A stretch of DNA of 64,000 bases, taken from the NCBI RefSeq assembly GCF_029989365.1, contig NZ_JAPRAQ010000020.1, positions 1 to 64,000 on the forward strand, read 5' to 3'. A model generated the notes under the pieces. The model searched no databases, was not told the DNA's origin, and worked only from the letters and a program-made list of their open reading frames with translations. Shown piece after piece: positions 17,080 to 24,354 of the stretch (position 1 is its first letter; each line of letters starts with the position of its first letter). Both the position numbers and the translations under genes were made by a program. Origin of the DNA: Bradyrhizobium sp. Arg816 (GTDB lineage Bacteria; Pseudomonadota; Alphaproteobacteria; Rhizobiales; Xanthobacteraceae).

Positions 17080-17140
17080 TGACTGGCGGCCCGCCTGTGC
17101 GGAGCGGCGGCGGCATGCCCCACCGCATCAACACCATCTC
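17079..17140 (-). pseudogene. yedK: Internal fragment of a yedK/SRAP gene
   Basis: The minus strand reads EMVLMRWGMPPPLRTGGPPVT, a hallmark internal segment of YedK-type proteins, and then runs directly into the long repeat. It lies head to head with the N-terminal yedK fragment that starts 2 bp away on the plus strand. Confidence 0.65.
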
Positions 17141-17142
17141 GC

Positions 17143-17307
17143 ATGTGCAACCTCTACAGCATCACCACTAATCAAGCCGCTATCGCCGCATTGTTTCGCG
17201 TCGTCAACCGATACGTCGGCAACCTCGCACCGATGCCCGGCGTGTTTCCCGACTATCCTGCGCCGGTCGGGTCGCAAGATCGCTACGTCGCGCACCGTGC
17301 AGGATAG
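17143..17307 (+). pseudogene. yedK: N-terminal fragment of a yedK/SRAP gene
   Basis: ATG 17143 starts MCNLYSITTNQAAIAALF, followed by NRYVGNLAPMPGVFPDYPAPV. This is the typical YedK start with the catalytic Cys2. After about 42 residues the similarity stops, and the frame ends at TAG (17305-17307) after unrelated codons. The catalytic cysteine is present but the protein cannot be functional. Confidence 0.7.
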
Positions 17308-17684
17308 ATGCCATCAAAACGGTGCCAGCAATGCCGCTTTAGCCACACTTACCGGTGAGGACCTGATCTTGAAACGTAGGAGAGTACGTCATGCCGCTGA
17401 CCGATCAGTCGCGAAATCATGTTGGCGAACTGAACGAGAGAAAAAATTGCGAGGAATTCCAAAATCATTTCGAAAAGCCTCCGGGTTCGAAAATTCGCTG
17501 TCGTAAAACACGCCCCAGCCCGGAGACCGCAAATCTAAAACTGTTTGTTGCGGCGTAAACGCAAAATGGAACAGTTCAACGAAGAAACAATAAATCAGTT
17601 GCCTTTCGGCAACAGCATGAGGAGATTGCGGCGTTCTCGAAAACACGCTGTCATTGCCGCCGGTCGCCCACGTCGCGCCAGCAT
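17308..17684. other. Non-coding debris, partly AT-rich
   Basis: No credible gene. The 17400-17620 part is notably richer in A/T than its surroundings, consistent with acquired and decaying DNA. Confidence 0.4.
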
Positions 17685-18201
17685 CTATCCGTACTGTTCA
17701 TCGAGTGGCGGCTCGCCGCACTTGTCGGCCATCTCCTGACAGATGCAAGCGATCTCGAACATGACCCGCCCGATGCTGCGACGGATCGCAAGATCCGCCG
17801 CGCGGCGGACACCGCGCCAGGTAGGCTCGACAGTGCGGTCAGGGTGACACCGGCAATTCCCTCGATGAGCGCATCAACATCTGCCCGCCGCACCAGTTCG
17901 CGCCTGCTTCTCCATCAGCCGCAGTTGCAGCATCTCGGTCTTGCCCCTGACGTGATCAGCACCAGCGGCGATTGCCGCCACTCGCGGCAAGCATCGAAGG
18001 TAGGCAACGCGGCCTCTGGTCGAGCGGGAAGCCGTCACCCTGCCGCTGGATCACGCTTTCGGCCTCGAGCTTCCCTATGTAGGTCCGACTGCAATCGAGG
18101 TGTTGCGCCAATGCCGACGCGCTGACCGTCGCGGGCTTTCTGGGGCCGGGTCGAGGGGAAGGCTTGGCGATGGACGCGACTGTCTCGGTCGTCAGCGTCA
18201 T
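17685..18201 (-). pseudogene. Decayed HTH (terminase-small-subunit-like) gene with several frameshifts
   Basis: Reading the minus strand across three shifted frames recovers one protein: SASALAQHLDCSRTYIGKLE with VIQRQGDGFPLDQ, then RVAYLRCL, ADHVRGKTEMLQLRLMEKQ, RELVRRADVDALIEGIAGVT, and finally DLAIRRSIGRVMFEIACICQ with EMADKCGEPPLDEQYG and a stop at 17685. An N-terminal HTH plus helical tail suggests a phage-type small terminase-like protein. At least three indels have destroyed it. Confidence 0.6.
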
Positions 18202-18497
18202 TCCTGCTACGTCGCGCAGGATAGCCCACTTCCGCTTTCGGCGGCATAGCGGACCACGACCAGACTTACCACAGGCTAACTCGATCTCGAATGGACCAAA
18301 ACCGCCGTGTCGACGTGCCTTAGGGCAAGCGAACTACTCAGAATTGGTCAGCAACTCTGTCCACTTCGTCACACGTTCGCAACAGCAAGCCACAAACTGT
18401 AATTGCGCTTGTCGTTCGCCACACTTAAGGCAATCCACGCTCTCACCGTTCGTCAGGTCATTGCTGAAGTCGCGGCTCCTCGAAGGGGGAACGATGA

Positions 18498-21155
18498 GTG
18501 ACAGCATCAAGCGAGCCAACGTCGATACAAAAGCGCCGGAGGTCAGCGCGACAAACGCGGCAAGATATTCGGTCCGCTTGCGCAGGGGGTGAGGTTCGCG
18601 CGCATCTGGTGGCAACGGCGGCAGTAGCGGCCTTGCTCGCGGCGACATCCGCACACGCGCAAGATGCGACTTGGCTGCGCAATCCCGGCTCCGGAGATTT
18701 CAACACCGCCGGCAACTGGAACCCCGCCACAGTGCCGACCGGTATTGGCACCGCGTTCTTCGGGCAGTCCAATATCACCAGCCTGACGTTCAACTCGGGT
18801 GCCGCAAACAGCCTCGGCGGATTTACCTTCAATAATGCCTTCGCGGGGCCCTATTCGTTCCTTCTTGCTCCCTTGAGCAGCCTGACATTTACCGGCGCGG
18901 GCATCTCCAACTTTACGCCGAACGGCGTGCAAATTACCGTTTCGCCCCTCAGCAATTTGGTGTTCGCTAGCAACAGCACAGCGGGCACTTCGGTGGGCAC
19001 TGCCGCCACCACAATCACCAACGGCGGCAACGTGACTTTTGCTGGCACCAGCTCGGCGGGCACCGCTACGATCGCGAACAACTTTCAGTTACTTTTCACG
19101 AACAGCAGCACGGCTGCCAACGCCACCATCACCACGAATGGTATAACGACGTTTGCGGGCAACAGCACCGGCGGCAATGCGCAATTGATCACGAATGCTG
19201 GGGCGAACCTGACTTTTGAGTTCACGGCGGGGCCAAATGGCGACAATCAGATCACAGCCGGATCGATCGCGGGCGCCGGCAATTACATACTTCCCGGTAA
19301 AACACTGACAGTTGGCAGCAACGATCTATCGACCGGGGTCAGCGGTGTGATCGTCGGCGCCGGCGGATCGCTAGTCAAGACGGGCAGTGGCACGTTGACG
19401 CTGTCCGGCACCAATACTTACACCGGCACAACGACGGTGAACGCCGGTTCGCTGTTAGTGGATGGTTCGATCGCATCATCGAGCCTGACCACTGTGAACT
19501 CAGGCGCTGCGCTCCACGGTAGCGGCACCGTAGGCCCGGCGAGCATTAACGCGGGCGGCTTCCTCGTTCCCGGTCCGGTGGGGACGCCGAGCAGCATAAA
19601 CGTCGCCGGCAGCCTCGCGTTTCAATCCGGCGCGTTCTACATCGTGCAGGTAAACCCCTCGACGGCGTCGACCACCAATGTGACCGGCACCGCTTCGCTC
19701 GCGGGGACAGTGGGGGCCGTTTTTGCACCTGGGAGTTATGTCTCGCGCCAATACACCATTTTGACGGCCGCCGGCGGGCTCACCGGCACGTTCGACGCGC
19801 TCGCCACCTTCGGCTTGCCGGCCGGCTTCGGGGCGCGACTGGCCTACGTCGGCAACGACGCAATACTTAATCTCAAGGCCCAGCTCGTTCCCGATCCTAA
19901 CCCGCCAATACCTATACCACCCATACCGGGTGGACCGGCGCTGCCGCCGCCCCCACCGGTCTTCACCGAGAACCAGCTCAACGTCGGCCGTGCCATCGAC
20001 AACTTCTTCAACAACGGCGGTACGCTGCCGCCGGCCTTTGTGCCGCTCTTTGGCCTCGCCGGCAGCAATCTCACCAATGCCCTCGATCAGATCTCCGGAG
20101 AAGTTGCGACCGGTGCACAGACAGCCGCATTCCAACTCGGCAGCCAGTTTCTCAACCTGATGCTCGATCCGCTCGTCGACGGCCGATGCGGTGTTGGCCG
20201 CACGGACTATCCAGCGCTCGGCTTCAGGCCCGACTGCGAGCCTCGGCCGTCGGGACCAGCTCTTGCCTATGCCTCGATGTACACCAAGACACCCCCGGCG
20301 CCGGCGCCGATCTATGAGCCGCGCTGGACGGTGTGGGGTGGCGGCTATGGCGGGGGCAACAAGACCAGCGGCGATCCCGTGATCGGCAGCCATGATCTTT
20401 CGGCACGCACCGCGGGTTTCGCGGGCGGGTTCGACTACCGCCTTGCGCCCAATTCCGTGGTGGGCTTTGCAATCGCCGGTGGCGGCACCAATTGGAGCCT
20501 GTCGCACGGGCTTGGCGGTGGTAGAAGCGATGCCTTCCAGGCTGGCGTTTACGGCGCGACCCGCTGGGGCGCGGCCTATCTCGCTACGGACTTCGCCTTC
20601 ACCAATCACTGGATGTCAACCGACCGCTTCGCCTTTGGCGGCGACCATCTGACGGCTGACTTCAACGCGCAGAGCTACGGCGGGCGGCTGGAAGGCGGCT
20701 ATCACTTCGAGACGCCGTATGTCGGAGTTGCGCCCTATGCGGCGATCCAGGCGCAGAGCTTCCACACGCCGAGCTACGGCGAAATCGGCACCATTCCCAA
20801 TGGCTTTGCCCTCGCGTTCGGTTCGCGCGATGCGACCGACACCAGGAGTGAGCTTGGTGCGCGCTTCGACCGGTCGCTGGCGCTCTATTCCAACGCCGTG
20901 CTGACGTTGCGCGGCCGGCTCGCGTGGGCGCATGACTGGGTGAGTGATCCCACCCTCATGCCGGTGTTCCAGGCGCTGCCGGGGGCGAGCTTCATCGTCA
21001 ACGGGGCGATCCCCCCGAAAGATTCCGCGCTGACGTCGGTGGGTGCGGAGCTTCGGTTCGTCAACGGCATCAGCCTGCTCGCCAAGTTCGACGGCGGCTT
21101 CGCCTCGCACTCATCCACCTACGCTGGCACCGGCACGATCCGCTACAGCTGGTAA
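18498..21155 (+). CDS. Type V autotransporter with passenger-repeat and beta-barrel domain
   Basis: 885 aa from GTG 18498 (7 bp after GGGGGA). An extended N-region leads into a signal peptide (LVATAAVAALLAATSAHAQ, ~37-55). The passenger (~56-460) is Gly/Ser/Thr/Asn rich with a passenger-associated repeat (LVKTGSGTLTLSGTNTYTG, ~residue 295). A proline-rich hinge follows at ~463-487, then an outer-membrane autotransporter barrel (~606-885) ending in tryptophan. The passenger is translocated to the cell surface, probably for adhesion. A competing ATG at 18494 is in another frame; one fewer G in the GGGGG run at ~18585 would join it to the signal peptide. Confidence 0.88.
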   Translation: MTASSEPTSIQKRRRSARQTRQDIRSACAGGEVRAHLVATAAVAALLAATSAHAQDATWLRNPGSGDFNTAGNWNPATVPTGIGTAFFGQSNITSLTFNSGAANSLGGFTFNNAFAGPYSFLLAPLSSLTFTGAGISNFTPNGVQITVSPLSNLVFASNSTAGTSVGTAATTITNGGNVTFAGTSSAGTATIANNFQLLFTNSSTAANATITTNGITTFAGNSTGGNAQLITNAGANLTFEFTAGPNGDNQITAGSIAGAGNYILPGKTLTVGSNDLSTGVSGVIVGAGGSLVKTGSGTLTLSGTNTYTGTTTVNAGSLLVDGSIASSSLTTVNSGAALHGSGTVGPASINAGGFLVPGPVGTPSSINVAGSLAFQSGAFYIVQVNPSTASTTNVTGTASLAGTVGAVFAPGSYVSRQYTILTAAGGLTGTFDALATFGLPAGFGARLAYVGNDAILNLKAQLVPDPNPPIPIPPIPGGPALPPPPPVFTENQLNVGRAIDNFFNNGGTLPPAFVPLFGLAGSNLTNALDQISGEVATGAQTAAFQLGSQFLNLMLDPLVDGRCGVGRTDYPALGFRPDCEPRPSGPALAYASMYTKTPPAPAPIYEPRWTVWGGGYGGGNKTSGDPVIGSHDLSARTAGFAGGFDYRLAPNSVVGFAIAGGGTNWSLSHGLGGGRSDAFQAGVYGATRWGAAYLATDFAFTNHWMSTDRFAFGGDHLTADFNAQSYGGRLEGGYHFETPYVGVAPYAAIQAQSFHTPSYGEIGTIPNGFALAFGSRDATDTRSELGARFDRSLALYSNAVLTLRGRLAWAHDWVSDPTLMPVFQALPGASFIVNGAIPPKDSALTSVGAELRFVNGISLLAKFDGGFASHSSTYAGTGTIRYSW

Positions 21156-21369
21156 CAACGGCCCGCCACTTCTCGGGCAGGGACTTCAGCTTATGGGCCC
21201 TTGCCGCCTACAAGTGGTTCGCGTCCGCCTTCAGCGGATAAGCGGTCTAGGGCCTATTGGGGCCCGGCCATCTCACCCGCGGTTCGCTTCGTCATTCAGA
21301 GATCTGAAAAGCGTCTTGTTCTGCAAGAGATTGTCTCATCCACGGCACCCGAAAATTAGTGCTGGACGC
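21156..21369. other. Short intergenic stretch downstream of the autotransporter
   Basis: About 210 bp between the autotransporter stop and the second repeat copy. No gene or clear terminator seen. Confidence 0.4.
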
Positions 21370-21738
21370 CAGGACCACACGGTTTTGCCGTACGCACGGC
21401 TCGCCGTTTCGCCGCAGTTTTTCCGGCCCTGTCGACGGAGCCGGAAACTTACAGACGAGACGAACCTGACAGCGCCGCTCATCCGGCACGAGGCCTCAGG
21501 GCTCACGGAGAGCAATCCGCCCTGCCCTTGACCTCTCGCGCCCGACGCTGCCGCGTCCACCGCAAGCCCGGCTCGCGACAGTGACGACACAAGATCGCCC
21601 CTCAAGGATGAGCCGGGATGGGTAACACATACGACAAATCCGAATTTCGGTAAAGTGGAATATTCTTGCAAGCGCGGCTTGACACCGGCGCAGCTCGGAA
21701 TGACCCGGTGTTTTGCCCGACGGCCGGGCCCGGCGGCG
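21370..21738 (+). repeat. Long direct repeat, copy 2 (~369 bp)
   Basis: Near-identical to 16710-17079 and in the same orientation. The two copies bracket about 4.3 kb that contains the yedK N-terminal fragment, the decayed HTH gene and the autotransporter. Long frames that cross it on the minus strand are not genuine genes. Confidence 0.85.
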
Positions 21739-21899
21739 CGCTCACGAATATCGTCCCGAACGCGACACGCTTCGGAACCCAGGTTGACGTCACGCCGTTC
21801 TTGAGCACTATCTGCGACAATTCGAGCACGCCTCGGACATAAAGGCGCGGCAATCTCAGGGCTTGTCGATCGCCCCGCCCCTGCTTCCCCGGAGTTCCC

Positions 21900-23060
21900 A
21901 TGCATTCTGCCGACCGGCCGGCAACGCGCCTCGCGACGCGGCTCGCCTTTCTCGTCGCGGGCTTCGGCATCGCGTGCTGGGCGCCGCTGGTGCCGTTCGC
22001 CAAGACGCGGCTCGGCGTCGACGACGGCGTTCTTGGATTGCTCCTGCTCAGCCTCGGCATCGGCTCGGTCGTTGCGATGCTTCTGACCGGGGTCATGAGC
22101 GCGCGCTACGGCAGCAAGCCGATCATCATTGCGGGCGGACTCGGTCTGGCGCTGGTGCTGCCCCTGCTGGCGATCGCGAGCTCGCCTGCAACGCTGGCGC
22201 TGGCCCTGTTCGCTTTCGGCGCCGCGCTCGGCTCCATCGACGTCGCCATGAACATCCATGCGGTCGAGGTGGAGCGCGACGCGGGCCGCCCGCTGATGTC
22301 CGGCTTCCACGCGCTGTTCAGCATCGGCGGCTTCACGGGATCCGCCTTGATGACGGCGCTGCTCTCGCTGCAACTCGGCGCGCTCGCCTGCACGCTGATC
22401 TGCTCCGTGCTGATGCTGATTGCAATGCTGGCGGCCTGGCCGCGCCTGCTTCGTTCGGTGCAGGTGCTGGACGGACCGCTCTTCGTGCTGCCGCATGGCT
22501 CCGTGCTCCTGCTGGCGCTGCTCGGCGCCATCACATTCCTCGTCGAGGGCGCGATGCTCGATTGGGGCGCGCTGCTCGTCATCGGCGCGGGCCTCGTCTC
22601 GGAGGCGCAAGGCGGGATCGGCTACATCGTGTTCTCGATCGCGATGACGGCGGGGCGGCTCGGCGGCGACGCTGTCGTTGCGCGCATCGGGGATCGCACG
22701 ACATTGTTCTGGGGCAGCATCATTGCGATCGCGGGCTTCGTAGTCCTGCTCACGGCGCCCGTTGCGGCGGTCGCCATCGGCGGCTTCCTGCTGATCGGCC
22801 TCGGTGCGTCGAACCTCGTGCCGGTGCTGTTCCGCCGGGCGGCCAGGCAGACTGTGATGCCCACGGGGCTCGCCGTCGCCGCCATCACGACCGCAGGCTA
22901 CGCCGGCATCCTCATTGGTCCCGCCGGTGTCGGCTTCGTCGCACGGCTTGGCGGATTGCCGACAGCGTTCTGGCTGCTGGCCGCGCTGATGTGTCTCGTC
23001 GCGCTGTCGGCGCGCATCGTCACGGCAGAGGGCCGCCAAACATCGCGCGTCGAGGCCTGA
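21900..23060 (+). CDS. MFS transporter (YbjJ-like, 12 TM)
   Basis: 386 aa with about 12 hydrophobic segments. The typical loop motif between TM2 and TM3 (GVMSARYGSKPI) and the duplicated MFS layout are visible. An acidic-rich EVERDAGRPLMSGFHALFSIGG segment near residue 120 is characteristic of the YbjJ-like branch. Substrate unknown; could be an efflux or sugar/acid permease of the inner membrane. It converges on the binding-protein gene with only 6 bp between the stops. Confidence 0.82.
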   Translation: MHSADRPATRLATRLAFLVAGFGIACWAPLVPFAKTRLGVDDGVLGLLLLSLGIGSVVAMLLTGVMSARYGSKPIIIAGGLGLALVLPLLAIASSPATLALALFAFGAALGSIDVAMNIHAVEVERDAGRPLMSGFHALFSIGGFTGSALMTALLSLQLGALACTLICSVLMLIAMLAAWPRLLRSVQVLDGPLFVLPHGSVLLLALLGAITFLVEGAMLDWGALLVIGAGLVSEAQGGIGYIVFSIAMTAGRLGGDAVVARIGDRTTLFWGSIIAIAGFVVLLTAPVAAVAIGGFLLIGLGASNLVPVLFRRAARQTVMPTGLAVAAITTAGYAGILIGPAGVGFVARLGGLPTAFWLLAALMCLVALSARIVTAEGRQTSRVEA

Positions 23061-23066
23061 GCGGCC

Positions 23067-24056
23067 TTACAAATTGCTCAGCCCGATCGACTTGATCACG
23101 GGCCCCAGGCTTGCCGTTGTCGCATCGACAATGCGCTGGAATTTGTCCGGGCTTGAATCGCCGTCCGGCTCCATGCCCTGCGCGCGGTAGCTTGCCTGAA
23201 GCGCCGGATCGCCCATGGCGAGACGTGTCGCCTGCGCGATCTTGTCGATGATCGCATCGTCCGTGTCCTTGGGCGCGAACAAGCCGAACCATCCCCCATA
23301 TCGGATGTCGGGCATGCCGGATTCGACGGCGGTCGGGATCTCCGGCGCCCCGCTCAGCCGCGTTTCGGTGGTGACCGCCAGCAGCCTCACTTTCCCGGTT
23401 TGAGCCAGTTGCTGCAATTGAACGGACATGACGGCAATGATCAGCGAGATCTGGCCGCTGACGAGGTCGTTGGTTGCCTGCGAGATGCCCCGATACGGAA
23501 CGTGGACGATATCCAGCCCGCCGGCCTGCTGCTTGAAGGATTCGCCAACCAGATGATTGCCGGTGCCGATGCCGGGTGTCCCGTAGGACAGCTTTCCCGG
23601 ATTGGCTTTGGCGTAGGCGATCAGCTCGCGCAGGTCTGCGGCGGGCACCGACGGGTTGATGGCGAAGACCAATGCACTGCTGATCAGGCGGTAGATGGCT
23701 CGGAAATCGTCAACGGAATAGCCGGGATTTTTCGAGGTCAGGGGAATGATGACCTGCGTGCTGCCGTTGCCGAGCAGCAGCGAATAGCCGTCGGGCTCCT
23801 CGCGCGCGACCGTCGCAGCCCCGATCGCGCCGCCCGCACCGCCGATATATTCCACGAAGGTCGGCCCAAGCAGCGATGACATCTTGTCCACCCAGGGACG
23901 CCCGATCTGGTCCCCCGCTCCGCCGGCTCCATACGGAAGCACGAGGCGAATGGGACGAGACGGATAGTCAGCGGCTTGTCCGCTGCGCGGGATGGCCGCC
24001 AGAGCCGCTGCGCCCGATAGCGCATGAACGAATCGTCGCCGCGAGAAGGAAGCCAT
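23067..24056 (-). CDS. Bug-family tripartite tricarboxylate transporter (TctC) binding protein
   Basis: 329 aa from ATG 24056. A twin-arginine-like leader (SFSRRRFVHALSGAAALAAIP) precedes the mature start DYPSRPIRLVLPYGAGGAGD, the hallmark of Bug/TctC proteins. The VHVPYRGISQATNDLVSGQI segment in the middle is also typical. It binds an organic acid or related small molecule in the periplasm. No TctA/TctB membrane genes are adjacent, so it is an orphan receptor, as many Bug proteins are. A longer frame upstream is rejected because it delays the signal peptide. Confidence 0.88.
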   Translation of the reverse strand: MASFSRRRFVHALSGAAALAAIPRSGQAADYPSRPIRLVLPYGAGGAGDQIGRPWVDKMSSLLGPTFVEYIGGAGGAIGAATVAREEPDGYSLLLGNGSTQVIIPLTSKNPGYSVDDFRAIYRLISSALVFAINPSVPAADLRELIAYAKANPGKLSYGTPGIGTGNHLVGESFKQQAGGLDIVHVPYRGISQATNDLVSGQISLIIAVMSVQLQQLAQTGKVRLLAVTTETRLSGAPEIPTAVESGMPDIRYGGWFGLFAPKDTDDAIIDKIAQATRLAMGDPALQASYRAQGMEPDGDSSPDKFQRIVDATTASLGPVIKSIGLSNL

Positions 24057-24354
24057 GTTCGAATTCCGGAAGTCGGTAGTCACTGTCGAGGCGGGACCGG
24101 CTCCCGAACCATCCAATCTCAGCAATCTGCTACCGTCGTCAATGCGCCATCCGGGTGAGAGCACCGGCGTCATCGCCTTGTCATGTCAGCATAACCCCTT
24201 ATTTTTTAAGGGTTATTTCAGCGGACCGACCGACCCAAGCCATGCGCGCAGGGCTGCCAGCTTTGCCCACTGCTTTCGGCCAGTTTACTGTACGCCTCGT
24301 TCTGATAGACCAAAAAGTAATACATTTTGACTCCCGTTGCGGGGGCAATGGCGC
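24057..24354. promoter_or_regulatory. Divergent promoter region with a hairpin
   Basis: About 300 bp between the Bug gene and the first wHTH-ATPase regulator. It contains an imperfect hairpin (ATAACCCCTTA and TAAGGGTTAT, 24191-24216, T-rich loop) and, nearer the regulator, the motif listed at 24280-24309. Confidence 0.5.
24280..24309 (+). promoter_or_regulatory. Upstream motif shared with the 37.6-kb regulator
   Basis: CCAGTTTACT, 5 bp, CCTCGTTCTG and TAGA occur 75 bp before this start codon and again at 37531-37560, 72 bp before the paralogous regulator. Sequences between and around are less similar, so this looks like a promoter or operator rather than general homology. Confidence 0.55.

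Noticed and set aside
16709..17137. Minus-strand frame beginning MVLMRWGMPPP
   Set aside because: Only the first ~20 codons are yedK-derived; the rest is translated dispersed repeat, so it is listed as a fragment and not as a gene.
21336..23039. 567-codon minus-strand frame over the MFS gene and repeat copy 2
   Set aside because: His/Gln/Arg/Ala-rich composition without domains, running through a non-coding repeat; an antisense artefact.
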